53,842 nucleotides of DNA from Muribaculaceae bacterium (GCA_029051525.1 JAIDKG010000005.1:1-53842); one strand, 5' to 3'; positions 24,042 to 33,257 are shown, counted from the stretch's first letter. A program made the numbers and translations. The notes: generated by a model not told the origin, from the sequence alone.

Positions 24042-24248
24042 TCAATCTTTTGTCGAGGGGTATTCCCGGTTGAAACAGTCATACACACATCGTGATATGT
24101 CGGCTGTTCCGACCATCCCCGGAGCATTGTCAGTAATTGAATGAAGTTGCTCTTTGAGCGATGGTGAGTTTTCGGGAGAGCCTGTCGAACAAGCTGAGGC
24201 CAAGATGATGTAAAGCAAGCCGAGAGAGTTCAATAAGGGTTGTTTCAT
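24042..24248 (-). CDS. Small putative lipoprotein, possibly a remnant
   Basis: A 68-residue protein: a signal peptide with lipobox (LASAC at about 16-20), then a short acidic tail. The stretch SLKEQLHSITDNAPGMVGTA resembles the start of exported class A beta-lactamases or related serine hydrolases of Bacteroidetes, after which the sequence quickly ends (FNREYPSTKD). It may be a stump of a lost gene or a real small lipoprotein. No catalytic motif (SxxK, SDN, KTG) is present. A repeat copy follows eight bases after its stop. Confidence 0.5.
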   Translation of the reverse strand: MKQPLLNSLGLLYIILASACSTGSPENSPSLKEQLHSITDNAPGMVGTADISRCVYDCFNREYPSTKD

Positions 24249-24385
24249 GTTTAGCAGCTATGTTTAGTCATCTCTAATAACGGCCATGAGGTTGCAATAT
24301 TTCAGTCATAATTTTTTTGTCATGACCGTAGAACAATCATGCCGTCATGGTGGTTATGAATCAGGAATCATAATAATACCGACAT

Positions 24386-24577
24386 ATGGATACGATAACG
24401 ATCAACAGCAAATACCTGCTTGAGAAGATGCGCCTCGGGTGCAAATATACCTACCGGGAACTTTTGAAACTCTGTGACTTTACAGAGACTCAACTCTGTT
24501 TTGCCATATTGGCTCTCGTCAGAGCCGGGAAAATGAACCGCTACCGAGAGCACGAGGTGATGTATGAATTGGTATAA
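24386..24577 (+). CDS. Small winged-helix-like protein
   Basis: A 63-residue protein, MDTITINSKYLLEKMRLGCK, then YTYRELLKLCDFTETQLCFA and ILALVRAGKMNRYREHEVMY. The helix-helix-helix-beta pattern, with RAGKMNRYR as a possible wing, suggests a minimal winged helix DNA-binding fold. It is divergent from the small lipoprotein gene with about 140 bp between them. A terminator follows at 24598. The repeat copy 24579-24594 begins two bases after its TAA. Confidence 0.6.
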   Translation: MDTITINSKYLLEKMRLGCKYTYRELLKLCDFTETQLCFAILALVRAGKMNRYREHEVMYELV

Positions 24578-24578
24578 A

Positions 24579-24594
24579 TAAGAGCGCGCTCTAA
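24579..24594. repeat. Dispersed repeat, palindromic form, after a stop codon
   Basis: TAAGAGCGCGCTCTAA is a near-perfect palindrome (GAGCGCGCTC core) beginning two bases after the TAA of the winged-helix gene. It shows that the core can exist as a self-complementary unit. Confidence 0.55.
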
Positions 24595-24597
24595 ATA

Positions 24598-24640
24598 AAT
24601 AGGCTGCAATCCATCAAGGTATTGCAGCCTATTTTGTCAA
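24598..24640 (+). terminator. Rho-independent terminator after the winged-helix gene
   Basis: AATAGGCTGCAAT at 24598-24610 pairs with ATTGCAGCCTATT at 24621-24633, followed by a T-rich stretch. Confidence 0.8.
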
Positions 24641-24671
24641 TTTTTCCGGTTGGTATTGAAGAATAAAGATT

Positions 24672-24704
24672 AAGACCCTGCAAGCAATTTGCTTACAGGG
24701 TCTT
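24672..24704 (-). terminator. Terminator after tRNA-Ser
   Basis: On the minus strand AAGACCCTG pairs with CAGGGTCTT, with an inner AAGCAA/TTGCTT helix, and T-rich sequence follows. It sits 11 nt beyond the tRNA 3' end. Confidence 0.75.
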
Positions 24705-24714
24705 GTGGGAGATT

Positions 24715-24804
24715 TGGCGGAGAGGACGGGATTCGAACCCGTGGTAGGATTGCTCCTACGTCAGTTTAGCAAACTGGTGGTTTCAGCCACTCACCCACCT
24801 CTCC
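24715..24804 (-). tRNA. tRNA-Ser (anticodon GCT), encoded CCA
   Basis: Ninety nucleotides with a long variable arm. The acceptor stem starts GGAGAGG and ends CCTCTCCG plus an encoded CCA. The anticodon arm reads AGTTTGCTAAACT with anticodon GCT, reading AGC and AGU codons. The variable arm GTAGGAGCAATCCTAC is a perfect stem, as expected for serine. GGTTCGAATCC is the T loop. Its own promoter lies about 110 bp upstream. Confidence 0.95.
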
Positions 24805-24916
24805 TGATAAATCGTTTCTGATGTTTTATTATTTGACCGTTCAGAGGTCTGAGCTTACGTCTGCCTCCGGTGGGATGGAGGTCGTTTCAGAGCGTGCAGC
24901 TGCCTCAAGTCGGGTG

Positions 24917-24948
24917 CAAAGTTAATACTTTTTCTCGGCCCTGCCAAA
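24917..24948 (-). promoter_or_regulatory. Promoter of tRNA-Ser
   Basis: On the minus strand TTTG (24948-24945), a 20-bp spacer and TAACTTTG (24924-24917) match the consensus exactly, placing the start about 107 nt before the mature tRNA. Confidence 0.8.
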
Positions 24949-25050
24949 TTTTCCGGCTCCTTTTTAATAATTTTTTACTATTACAGCGATTTTGCCGCAA
25001 ACTCTCTTCCTGCCCTCTATGTCGTAAGATCTCATTTCTATAAAAAATGT

Positions 25051-25094
25051 TAAGAGCGCGCTCCTTAGAGTTCTTTAAAATTTCGGGGCGCGAC
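25051..25094 (+). repeat. Dispersed repeat, long form with an internal change
   Basis: TAAGAGCGCGCTCCTTA, then 8 bases not in the consensus, then TAAAATTTCGGGG and a diverged end (CGCGACC). It keeps the two blocks of the long form. It lies upstream of the secreted repeat-protein operon. Confidence 0.65.
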
Positions 25095-25192
25095 CATGCT
25101 CCTTCTGATTGCCATAGAGCGGATATTGATGCCTTGGATTAAAAACCTTTATAATGAGGGTTAATTGGATGCAAAATTTTATTAACTTTGCA

Positions 25193-25200
25193 GAAAATCA
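25193..25200 (+). promoter_or_regulatory. -7 element for the secreted protein/C1 peptidase operon
   Basis: TAACTTTG matches TAnnTTTG 13 bp before the chosen ATG at 25214. An upstream in-frame ATG at 25154 would be outside this transcript. Confidence 0.6.
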
Positions 25201-25213
25201 AACAATCGAAGAT

Positions 25214-26692
25214 ATGAAACAGATCTCCACCTCTATTTTTCGCAATGGGCTGATAGGATCAGCATTGCTTCTGGCAGCCACAGGCGTGGCGGCCACTCCG
25301 AGTATGCAGGCGCGTTTTGAAGTGGCGCGCTCGTATGAGTCTGTGATCCGCAAGTCTTCGGCTTCATTCCGCAAGTCGGTGGCTCCTTTCCGTGAGGCAT
25401 CGGCTCCGGTGATGCGCCCTTCGTGGGAGAGGATGTTTTTATATGAGGATGGTGATTGGACTCCGATGGGTAAGGTGACCTATACGTATGATGCCGAAGG
25501 TCGCGAAATCTGCAGTGTGCTCGATGAGGGGGCGTATGTGGCGACCTGCTCCACAAGATATGATGAATATGGCAATCGCGCGGAGACTATCCAGACTGTC
25601 GGCTCCGGTGAGGAGACAATCAATTTTGCCCGGCGCACATATGAATATGACCCGGTGGTGCATGATTACTGTGTGAATCGCATGGGCTATGACTGGGGTG
25701 GCGATGAATGGGTGCCCAACTATTTCTGTGAGACTAATCAGGTGACCCGCGATGAGGCCGGCAATATCACGTCGATTATCAAGTCGCTTCCCTATTCGGC
25801 TACCGATAAACTTGTGGAGGCATATAAATCGGTGTGGGGCTATGATGCCGCCACCGGTCAGGCCGATACATATGCCTATTACATGAATATGACGGGATCC
25901 ACCCCGAATTGGGAGCTCTATCTCGACACCGAATATCGCGATATCAAGTGGGCGCAGACCAATGGTCAGCTCACCGGCGAACTGATGGATATGATTCAGG
26001 GCGACAACCGCTTCACTCAGGCCACAGTATATTATCAGGATAAGCCCGATGGCTACGTATTTATCGACTATCCGGAGGGTCAGGCGACCGGCTATAAGAT
26101 CCGCATGACTACCAATGATCCCGAAGAGGTGGGTATGACTCAGGCGCTTGAGGAGATTATCGAGAGTGGCGGTGAGAAGCGCATCATATATACCAAGACC
26201 GAATATTTCGATGATGAGACCGGCGAGATCTCTTCCGATTTCACATATCGTATGATCGAGGAGGTGGAGCTCGACAAGTATGGCAATCTGGTGCGCGATG
26301 AAATCTTCGAGCAGTATGGCGGCGAGGAGAAGGAACTCGTAGCCGGTCAGATTGTGACCAATACCTATGATGAAGATTCCAATCTTGTGACGGTGGTCAG
26401 CAAGATGTATCAGTATGATGAGGATACTGAGAGTGGTGCATATGTCGAGGATATGTGTATTGAGTATGGTGATTATATCAATGTGGCCCTATCCGGTGTG
26501 CAGGGTGCGATTGCCGGGCAGGGTGCGCTCTGCATCAAGGGTGCAGTGGTGAGTGGCGATGGTCGCCTCGAGGTATATGCCATAGATGGTCGCCGCATGG
26601 CTGAGACTATCGGCAGTATGGATCTCAGCAAGCTCCCGAAGGGTGTGTATATAGTGCGTGGCGCCGCGGGCGTTGTGAAAGTAAGAAACTGA
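25214..26692 (+). CDS. Secreted YD/RHS-like repeat protein with T9SS-type tail
   Basis: A 492-residue exported protein. The start MKQISTSIFRNGLIGSALLL with ATGVAA gives a standard signal peptide; the longer frame starting at 25154 does not. The body has loose repeats of the form TYTYDAEGREICS, RYDEYGNRAETIQ, TRDEAGNITSI, ELDKYGNLVRDE and NTYDEDSNLVTV, which recall short YD/RHS-type beta units. The C-terminus (LEVYAIDGRRMAETIGSMDL, KLPKGVYIV, VVKVRN) is a T9SS type A sorting tail. The C1 peptidase gene follows after 29 nt, so they share a transcript, and the peptidase may act on similar exported material. No catalytic site is visible here. Confidence 0.8.
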   Translation: MKQISTSIFRNGLIGSALLLAATGVAATPSMQARFEVARSYESVIRKSSASFRKSVAPFREASAPVMRPSWERMFLYEDGDWTPMGKVTYTYDAEGREICSVLDEGAYVATCSTRYDEYGNRAETIQTVGSGEETINFARRTYEYDPVVHDYCVNRMGYDWGGDEWVPNYFCETNQVTRDEAGNITSIIKSLPYSATDKLVEAYKSVWGYDAATGQADTYAYYMNMTGSTPNWELYLDTEYRDIKWAQTNGQLTGELMDMIQGDNRFTQATVYYQDKPDGYVFIDYPEGQATGYKIRMTTNDPEEVGMTQALEEIIESGGEKRIIYTKTEYFDDETGEISSDFTYRMIEEVELDKYGNLVRDEIFEQYGGEEKELVAGQIVTNTYDEDSNLVTVVSKMYQYDEDTESGAYVEDMCIEYGDYINVALSGVQGAIAGQGALCIKGAVVSGDGRLEVYAIDGRRMAETIGSMDLSKLPKGVYIVRGAAGVVKVRN

Positions 26693-26721
26693 CCTTAAAT
26701 CAATAATTTATAAAAAACAGA

Positions 26722-27954
26722 ATGAAAAAGTTAATAATGTCGCTCGCCATTGGCGCGCTGACAGTGCCGGTGGCGATGGCCACCTACATGGAGGCTCCGG
26801 CGATGGAGGATGATGGAGTAGTAGTGCCCGACAGCACCGGTTTCAAGTTTACCGATGTGAAGATTCTCCCCACCACTCCGGTGAAGGATCAGAATAAATC
26901 AGGCACATGCTGGGCATTCTCAGGAACATCGGCCCTCGAGGATGAAGTGCTGCGTCAGGGTGGTCCGGAACTCGATCTGTCGGAGATGTATTGCGTGCGC
27001 AATTGCTATATCGACAAGGCCAAGAAGTATATCCGCACCGGCGGCAAGATTAATTTCGCCCAGGGTGGCGGATTCAATGATGTGCTCTATTCGCTCAATA
27101 ATTATGGCACTATGCCCGAAGAGGCATATACCGGCCTGAATTATGGTGAGGATAAGCACTCTCACTATGAGATGGCCAATGCTCTCGAGGCATATCTGAA
27201 TGTGATACTTACTAATCCCAACAAGCGCCTTTCCACAGCGTGGCTTCCGGGATTTATCGGTATCCTCGATGCATATCTGGGGAAAGTGCCCGAGACATTC
27301 ACCGTGGATGGCAAGACCTATACTCCTCAGGAATATGCCAAGGCTATCGGTCTGGATGGCACCAAGTTTGAGTCATATACAAGCTATACCCACCATCCTT
27401 TCTACACAACCTTCCCCCTCGAGATTGCCGACAACTGGCTTTGGGGCACATCGCGCAATGTGCCGATGGAGGAGATGAAGGCGATTGTCGACAATGCTCT
27501 GGAGAATGGCTACACCGTGGCCTGGGCAGCCGACGTATCGGAGCCCACATTCAAATGGCGCGAAGGCTATGCAGTGCTTCCGGCTGAGAAGAGCGAGGCC
27601 GATATGGAAGGCACCGAACTCTCCCGCTGGGTGCAGCTCTCGGATGCCGATCGCGAGAAGGAGAAAAATAAGGTGAAAGGTCCTGTCAAGGAGCGCACCA
27701 TCACTCAGGAGGACCGCCAGCGCACCTTCGACAATTTTGAGACCACCGACGACCATGGCATGGTAATCGTGGGTTATGCCACCGATCAGGAGGGCAACCG
27801 TTATTATAAGGTGAAAAACTCTTGGGATACCAACCAGCTCTACGGCGGCTATCTCTATGTGAGTGAGCCCTATTTCCTTGAGAAGACCATCAATGTGATG
27901 GTGCACCACGATGCGGTGCCGGCAGGAATCGCCAAGAAGTTTGACAAGCGTTGA
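26722..27954 (+). CDS. Exported C1 cysteine peptidase, aminopeptidase C/bleomycin hydrolase type
   Basis: A 410-residue papain-fold peptidase. Residues 1-20 are a signal peptide (MKKLIMSLAIGALTVPVAMA). The catalytic Cys63 lies in KDQNKSGTCWAFSGTSALED, His345 in DDHGMVIVGYA and Asn366 in YYKVKNSWD; the last three positions fit the classical papain triad. The spread of these motifs and the long insert are those of PepC/bleomycin hydrolase, which is normally cytosolic, so export is notable but common in Bacteroidales. There is no T9SS tail. It probably degrades peptides in the periplasm. It is the second gene of the operon and ends with a terminator. Confidence 0.9.
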   Translation: MKKLIMSLAIGALTVPVAMATYMEAPAMEDDGVVVPDSTGFKFTDVKILPTTPVKDQNKSGTCWAFSGTSALEDEVLRQGGPELDLSEMYCVRNCYIDKAKKYIRTGGKINFAQGGGFNDVLYSLNNYGTMPEEAYTGLNYGEDKHSHYEMANALEAYLNVILTNPNKRLSTAWLPGFIGILDAYLGKVPETFTVDGKTYTPQEYAKAIGLDGTKFESYTSYTHHPFYTTFPLEIADNWLWGTSRNVPMEEMKAIVDNALENGYTVAWAADVSEPTFKWREGYAVLPAEKSEADMEGTELSRWVQLSDADREKEKNKVKGPVKERTITQEDRQRTFDNFETTDDHGMVIVGYATDQEGNRYYKVKNSWDTNQLYGGYLYVSEPYFLEKTINVMVHHDAVPAGIAKKFDKR

Positions 27955-27986
27955 CCCCATCCGTCGTCGTGACAATAAGATAGACC

Positions 27987-28017
27987 CATCCGAACCATTA
28001 TGGTTCGGATGAGTTTT
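27987..28017 (+). terminator. Terminator after the C1 peptidase gene
   Basis: CATCCGAACC at 27987-27996 pairs with GGTTCGGATG at 28002-28011, followed by AGTTTT. Confidence 0.8.
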
Positions 28018-28099
28018 ATCTTAAGTAGCTCTTGGAAATCAGCACCTCTCATATGTGTATTTATTCTTAGGGGTTACTTTTATACATATCATTTGAAAA

Positions 28100-28888
28100 G
28101 TGGAAGTACGAGCAAAGAAAAATTTAGGACAGCATTTCCTGCGGGATCTCGGGGTAGCGGCGCGCATTGCCGATACTGTCAGCCCCGATGAAGTGGGGGA
28201 GAAGCTGGGCGCGCTGCCGGTGATGGAGATTGGTCCAGGGATGGGTGTGCTCACCAAATTCCTGGTCGATGCCGGGCGTGATGTCACCGCTGTGGAACTC
28301 GACAGCGAATCGGTGGAATACCTCAGCCATGACATGCCCTCACTGCGTGTGGTGGAGGGTGATTTCCTCAAGATGGATCTCAATGAGATTGTGGAGGGGG
28401 AGATGGCGCTGATAGGTAATTATCCCTATAACATCTCCTCGCAGATATTCTTCAAGGTGCTCGACTATAAGGATAAGATACCGGTAGTGAGCGGTATGCT
28501 GCAGAAGGAGGTGGCCGAGCGTATTTGCGCCCGGCCGGGTGGCAAGGTGTATGGCATACTGTCGGTGCTGCTGCAGGCATGGTATGACTGCAAGTATCTC
28601 TTCAGTGTGCCGCCGGGAGTGTTTGCTCCTCCGCCGAAGGTGATGAGCGGTGTGCTGCGCCTCACCCGCAATTCGCGCACCGACCTCGGTGTGAGCGAAG
28701 CGGCCTTCCGCCGGGTGGTGAAGACCGCCTTCGGGCAGCGCCGCAAGACCCTGCGCAATTCCATCGGTTCATTAATGGGCGCCGACAATCCCATTATGCA
28801 GGATCCGATTATGCAGCAGCGCCCGGAGCGCCTTGGAGTGGAGGATTTCATCCGCCTCGCCAAGGCCAGTCTCCGCATGGAGATGTAG
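28100..28888 (+). CDS. rsmA: 16S rRNA (A1518/A1519) dimethyltransferase RsmA
   Basis: A 262-residue SAM-dependent enzyme that dimethylates two adjacent adenines in helix 45 of 16S rRNA during 30S assembly. Motifs: AKKNLGQHFLRDLG at 5-18, VMEIGPGMGVLTKFLV (SAM motif I), VVEGDFLKMD, and the catalytic IGNYPYNISSQIFFKVL (NxPY). GFAPPPKV-like SVPPGVFAPPPKVMS is present. The start is GTG at 28100; no in-frame ATG lies nearby. The TAG stop is embedded in the repeat TAGAGCGCGTTCCTTA. lysS follows in the same direction but has its own promoter. Confidence 0.95.
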   Translation: MEVRAKKNLGQHFLRDLGVAARIADTVSPDEVGEKLGALPVMEIGPGMGVLTKFLVDAGRDVTAVELDSESVEYLSHDMPSLRVVEGDFLKMDLNEIVEGEMALIGNYPYNISSQIFFKVLDYKDKIPVVSGMLQKEVAERICARPGGKVYGILSVLLQAWYDCKYLFSVPPGVFAPPPKVMSGVLRLTRNSRTDLGVSEAAFRRVVKTAFGQRRKTLRNSIGSLMGADNPIMQDPIMQQRPERLGVEDFIRLAKASLRMEM

Positions 28889-28902
28889 AGCGCGTTCCTT
28901 AC
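28886..28902 (+). repeat. Dispersed repeat, short form, overlapping a stop codon
   Basis: TAGAGCGCGTTCCTTAC; the first three bases are the rsmA stop codon. Confidence 0.65.
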
Positions 28903-29003
28903 CGTGCAAACAGGCGGGCGATGCCGCATCAACGTGGGTTACAATCGGAGCCTACAAATATCCCCCCTCTCGGGCCACTTTTTAGCCTGATGAGGGGGGA
29001 TAA

Positions 29004-29035
29004 TTTGTGAATTCACGGAATTTTTGTTATTTTTG
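29004..29035 (+). promoter_or_regulatory. Promoter of the lysS-gpsA-pgi operon
   Basis: TTTG at 29004-29007, a 20-bp spacer and TATTTTTG at 29028-29035 match the consensus. The lysS ATG is at 29063. Confidence 0.75.
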
Positions 29036-29062
29036 CGAAAATAGAGATATATACAAGTGAAA

Positions 29063-30634
29063 ATGGCAAACATAAAGGAACTCAGCGAACAGGAAGTAGT
29101 GCGTCGCCGCTCGATGGAGGCACTCCGCGAGCGAGGCATAGAGCCCTTCCCTGCTGCGGAATATGAAGTGACGGGTCATACCGTCGAGATTAAGGAAAAT
29201 TTCAGCGACGACCTTCAGCCGCCGCGCCATGTGCGTGTGGCCGGCCGCATCATGAGCCGCCGCATCATGGGCAAAGCCTCCTTTATGGAGCTGCAGGATG
29301 CCGACGGGCGTATCCAGGTATATGTGAGCCGCGATGAGCTCTGTCCGGGAGAGGATAAGGATTTCTATAATGTGGTGTTCAAGAAATTGCTTGATATCGG
29401 CGATTTCATCGGTGTGGAGGGTTTCGTGTTCCGCACCCAGATGGGTGAGATCACTATTCATGCTGAGAAAATCACATTCCTCGGCAAGAGTCTGCGCCCC
29501 CTCCCCATCGTGAAGATGAAGGATGGCAAGGCCTACGATGCCTTCACCGACCCGGAGATGCGCTATCGCCGCCGATATGTAGACCTGGTGGTCAACAAGG
29601 ATGTGAAGGATATCTTCGTGAAGCGCACCAAGATGTTCAACTCCATGCGTGAATACTTCAATTCGCATGGATATCTGGAGGTGGATACCCCGGTGCTCCA
29701 GTCGATTCCCGGCGGAGCGGCAGCCCGCCCCTTTGTGACTCACCACAATGCACTCGACATACCCCTCTATCTTCGTATCGCCAATGAGCTATATCTGAAG
29801 CGTCTGATTGTGGGCGGATTCGATGGTGTGTATGAGTTCTCGCGCAATTTCCGCAACGAGGGTATGGACCGCACCCACAATCCCGAGTTTACCTGCATGG
29901 AGATATATGTGCCATATAAGGACTATAACTGGATGATGCGTTTCACAGAGCGTATGCTCGAGAAGATCGCTATCGACGTCAACGGCACTCCCAAAGTGAA
30001 GGTGGGCGACAATGAAATAGATTTCACCGCCCCCTATCCGCGTGTCACCATGACTCAGGCCATCCTTGATGCCACCGGTTTCGATATCACCGGCAAGAGC
30101 GAGCAGGAGCTTCGCGACTTCTGCAAGAGCCAGGGTATCGAGGTGGAGGATTCGATGGGCAAGGGTAAGCTGATCGATGAAATCTTCGGCGAGAAGTGTG
30201 AGGGCACATTCATCCAGCCCACATTCATCACCGATTATCCCATTGAGATGTCGCCGCTCACCAAGCGCCACCGCGACAATCCGGAGCTCACCGAGCGCTT
30301 CGAGCTGATGGTCAACGGCAAGGAGCTGGCCAATGCCTACTCTGAGCTCAACGACCCGATCGACCAGTATGAGCGATTTGTGGAGCAGATGCGTCTGGCC
30401 GACAAGGGCGACGACGAGGCTATGGTGATCGATGCCGACTTCATCCGCGCCCTCGAATATGGCATGCCCCCCACATCGGGCATGGGTATCGGCATGGACC
30501 GTCTGGCCATGCTGCTCACCGGCCAGACCACTATTCAGGAAGTGCTCCTCTTCCCGCAGATGCGCCCCGAAGTGCGCGCACGCAAGGAGGATGAGTCTGC
30601 CGATGATAACACTCCCGCTCCCGAAGCAGAATAA
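29063..30634 (+). CDS. lysS: Class II lysyl-tRNA synthetase
   Basis: A 523-residue enzyme charging tRNA-Lys. An N-terminal OB-fold anticodon-binding domain spans about 50-165 ([20 protein letters not shown]), followed by the class II catalytic core. Motif 2 is [20 protein letters not shown] and motif 3 is [33 protein letters not shown] and [18 protein letters not shown] are also family signatures. The ATG at 29063 is chosen over the GTG at 29057. A charged acidic tail ends the protein. It heads the lysS-gpsA-pgi order conserved in Bacteroidales, 96 nt before gpsA. Confidence 0.97.
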   Translation: MANIKELSEQEVVRRRSMEALRERGIEPFPAAEYEVTGHTVEIKENFSDDLQPPRHVRVAGRIMSRRIMGKASFMELQDADGRIQVYVSRDELCPGEDKDFYNVVFKKLLDIGDFIGVEGFVFRTQMGEITIHAEKITFLGKSLRPLPIVKMKDGKAYDAFTDPEMRYRRRYVDLVVNKDVKDIFVKRTKMFNSMREYFNSHGYLEVDTPVLQSIPGGAAARPFVTHHNALDIPLYLRIANELYLKRLIVGGFDGVYEFSRNFRNEGMDRTHNPEFTCMEIYVPYKDYNWMMRFTERMLEKIAIDVNGTPKVKVGDNEIDFTAPYPRVTMTQAILDATGFDITGKSEQELRDFCKSQGIEVEDSMGKGKLIDEIFGEKCEGTFIQPTFITDYPIEMSPLTKRHRDNPELTERFELMVNGKELANAYSELNDPIDQYERFVEQMRLADKGDDEAMVIDADFIRALEYGMPPTSGMGIGMDRLAMLLTGQTTIQEVLLFPQMRPEVRARKEDESADDNTPAPEAE

Positions 30635-30664
30635 TCCAAGCAAATACCACATAGAGGCTCCGCC

Positions 30665-30700
30665 GGGCGCCCCGAAAACACCCCCTCGAGGGCGCCCCGG
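30665..30700 (+). other. GC-rich hairpin between lysS and gpsA
   Basis: GGGCGCCC at 30665-30672 faces GGGCGCCC at 30690-30697, self-complementary so they pair, with a flanking CCG/CGG. There is no U tract, so it could attenuate or process the transcript between the two genes. Confidence 0.45.
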
Positions 30701-30730
30701 CCGGACCACTCATCTTAAAACCTACATCCC

Positions 30731-31732
30731 GTGGCAGGCTTAGGCAGAATAGCAGTGATAGGAGGCGGCAGCTGGGCTACAGCCCTGGCCAAACTCCTGA
30801 TGCGCAATTGCGACCGCATCGTGTGGTATATGCACCGGCAGGACCGCATAGATGATTTCATACGCTACAGGCACAACCCGGTATATCTATCGGATGTGAG
30901 CTTCGACATAGAGAGAATCGATTTCACCTCCGATATCAATGAGGCCTGCCGCATGGCCGACACTCTTGTGGTGGCTGTGCCCTCCCCTTATTTCAAGGGG
31001 ATCGCTGATCGCATCACGGAGGATATCTCGCGTAAGTATGTGGTATCGGCCGTAAAGGGTATCGTGCCCGACGATTATATGATCGTCACCGACTATTTCG
31101 CACGCAATTTCGATTGCGCCGACGACCGCCTGATGGTGATCGGCGGCCCTTGTCATGCCGAAGAGGTGGCTCTGGAGAGATTGAGCTATCTCACTATCGG
31201 CTGCCACAATACAGCCCATAGCCGGGCCTTCGCCGACCTCATCACCAGCGCCAAGCTCAAGACAATCATCTCGAGCGATGTGGCCGGTATCGAATATGGG
31301 GCGGTGCTCAAGAATGTATATGCCATCTGCGCCGGTATCGTGAATGGCATGAAGGCGGGGGATAATTTCATGGCGATGCTCGTGTGCAATGCCATCCGTG
31401 AGATGCGCCGGTTTGTGGATATCATCTCGCCGATGCCCGACCGCGACATATGCCGCTCCGCTTATCTGGGCGACCTGCTCGTGACGGCCTACAGCCGATT
31501 CTCCCGAAATCACAATTTCGGATCGATGATCGGTAAGGGTTATAGCGTAAAGGCAGCTATGATGGAGATGGCCATGGTGGCCGAGGGATATTATGGCACT
31601 AAATGTGTGTTTGAAATCAACCGCGACCGCGTGGGGGCCGATATGCCGATTCTCGACTGTGTGCACTCCATACTCTACGACAACCGCAGCCCCCGCATGG
31701 CAATCGATGCCATCACCGATACTTTCTCCTGA
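30731..31732 (+). CDS. gpsA: NAD(P)H-dependent glycerol-3-phosphate dehydrogenase
   Basis: A 333-residue cytosolic enzyme converting dihydroxyacetone phosphate to sn-glycerol 3-phosphate for phospholipid synthesis. Motifs: IAVIGGGSWATALAKLL at 7-23 (Rossmann loop), VVAVPSPYF, KYVVSAVKGIVPDD, GPCHAEEVALERLSY and AGIEYGAVLKNVYAICAGIV, the last with the catalytic lysine; GDLLVTAYSRFSRNHNFG closes the active site. It starts at GTG (30731), with no in-frame ATG close upstream. It sits between lysS and pgi. The stop codon is followed directly by a GC palindrome. Confidence 0.95.
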   Translation: MAGLGRIAVIGGGSWATALAKLLMRNCDRIVWYMHRQDRIDDFIRYRHNPVYLSDVSFDIERIDFTSDINEACRMADTLVVAVPSPYFKGIADRITEDISRKYVVSAVKGIVPDDYMIVTDYFARNFDCADDRLMVIGGPCHAEEVALERLSYLTIGCHNTAHSRAFADLITSAKLKTIISSDVAGIEYGAVLKNVYAICAGIVNGMKAGDNFMAMLVCNAIREMRRFVDIISPMPDRDICRSAYLGDLLVTAYSRFSRNHNFGSMIGKGYSVKAAMMEMAMVAEGYYGTKCVFEINRDRVGADMPILDCVHSILYDNRSPRMAIDAITDTFS

Positions 31733-31750
31733 AGCGCGCGGCCCGCGCTT
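31732..31750 (+). repeat. GC palindrome directly at the gpsA stop
   Basis: AAGCGCG at 31732-31738 pairs with CGCGCTT at 31744-31750 around a 5-nt loop, the first base being the last base of the TGA stop. It resembles a shortened relative of the dispersed repeat core, but the match is too short to be sure. Confidence 0.4.
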
Positions 31751-31913
31751 AAATGGCTATAATTAGCAATTATTAATGTAGTCATCTCCAACAATCCGAA
31801 ATTCTCAAGGTTATATATAATAGTGGAGCTACGCCGCAGTTTGAGTCCAACCACCTCGCATGCCGCAGATTCCACTTCGGTACAGGATTAGAAACCCAAA
31901 AACAATAACTCTT

Positions 31914-33257
31914 ATGAAATCAATTGAGCTTAATATCAATGATGCTCTCTATTTTGCAGAAAAACAGTATGTAGCCACTGAAGGTGAGGCTGTGGAGGCA
32001 ATCACCAAACTCGAGAAGGGCACAGGCCTCGGCTCCGACTATATCGGCTGGGTCAACCTCGCCTCTGAGACTCCCGCCTCGCTCGTGGAGCAGATCAACG
32101 CTACTGCAGCCCGTCTGCGCGAGGCTTGCGAATATGTGGTATGCATAGGTATCGGTGGCTCCTATCTCGGCGCCAAGGCTGTGAATACAGCTCTGAGCGA
32201 TTCCTTCGCCGACTATTATGCTCCCGCCCCCAAATCGCCCAAGGTGCTCTATGCCGGCCAGAATATCGGCGAAGACTATATGGCTGAGCTCCAGAACCTT
32301 CTGAAGGATAAGAAATTCGGTATCATCGTGATATCCAAGTCGGGCACCACTACCGAGCCCGCAATCGCATTCCGTATCCTCCGCGACCAGCTCGAGGCTC
32401 AGGCCGGCAAGGAGGCCGCCAAGGATCTCATCGTGGCAATCACCGACGCCAACAAGGGTGCGCTCCGCACTATGGCCGATCAGGAAGGATGGCAGACTTA
32501 TGTAATCCCCGACAATGTGGGTGGCCGATTCTCGGTGCTCACTCCCGTGGGTCTGCTCCCGATTGCAGTGGCCGGTCACGACATCGCCCGCCTGCTCGCC
32601 GGCGCAGCCGATATGGAGAAGGAGACTGCCCACCCCGGTCCCGACAATATCTCGGAGGTCTACGCACGCATGCGTAATGCCCTCTATCGCAGCGGCAAGA
32701 AGATCGAGCTGCTCGTGAACTACAATCCCAAACTCCACTTCTTCTCGGAGTGGTGGAAGCAGCTCTACGGTGAGTCGGAGGGTAAAGATGGCAAGGGTAT
32801 CTTCCCCGCATCGGTCGACAATACCACCGACCTCCACTCCATGGGCCAGTGGATCCAGGAGGGTGAGCGCACTATCTTCGAGACTGTGATTTCGGTCAAG
32901 AAACCCGCTCTCTCTGTACGTGTGCCCGAGAATGCCGCCAACCTCGACGGTATCAACTATCTGGCAGGCAAGAATGTGGATGAGGTCAACAAGATGGCCG
33001 AACTCGGCACAAAGATTGCCCACGTAGAGGGTGGTGTGCCCAACATGCGCATCGAAATCTCCAAGCTCGATGAGTATGTGCTCGGTCAGCTCATCTATTT
33101 CTTCGAGAAGGCTTGCGGCATCAGCGGATATCTGCTCGGTGTGAATCCCTTCAACCAGCCCGGTGTGGAGGCCTACAAGAAGAATATGTTCGCACTGCTC
33201 GAAAAGCCCGGCTACGAGACTGAGACAGCAGCCATCAAAACTAAAATCCAGGGCTAA
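31914..33257 (+). CDS. pgi: Glucose-6-phosphate isomerase
   Basis: A 447-residue glycolytic enzyme interconverting glucose 6-phosphate and fructose 6-phosphate. The SIS-fold motifs are [18 protein letters not shown] near 81-98, [17 protein letters not shown] near 143-160, and [18 protein letters not shown] with [18 protein letters not shown]. The start [20 protein letters not shown] at 31914 fits the short bacterial family; the longer frame from 31860 has no conserved N-terminus. It is the third gene after lysS and gpsA, 181 nt downstream of the latter, and ends the operon with a clear terminator. Confidence 0.96.
   Translation: MKSIELNINDALYFAEKQYVATEGEAVEAITKLEKGTGLGSDYIGWVNLASETPASLVEQINATAARLREACEYVVCIGIGGSYLGAKAVNTALSDSFADYYAPAPKSPKVLYAGQNIGEDYMAELQNLLKDKKFGIIVISKSGTTTEPAIAFRILRDQLEAQAGKEAAKDLIVAITDANKGALRTMADQEGWQTYVIPDNVGGRFSVLTPVGLLPIAVAGHDIARLLAGAADMEKETAHPGPDNISEVYARMRNALYRSGKKIELLVNYNPKLHFFSEWWKQLYGESEGKDGKGIFPASVDNTTDLHSMGQWIQEGERTIFETVISVKKPALSVRVPENAANLDGINYLAGKNVDEVNKMAELGTKIAHVEGGVPNMRIEISKLDEYVLGQLIYFFEKACGISGYLLGVNPFNQPGVEAYKKNMFALLEKPGYETETAAIKTKIQG

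Noticed and set aside
24042..24577. Toxin-antitoxin pair formed by the small divergent genes
   Set aside because: They are divergent, not an operon, one has a lipoprotein signal, and neither matches a toxin family.
29789..30709. 306-codon minus-strand ORF
   Set aside because: Antisense to lysS, with composition of a shadow frame.
31920..33023. 367-codon minus-strand ORF
   Set aside because: Antisense to pgi, whose motifs are clear.
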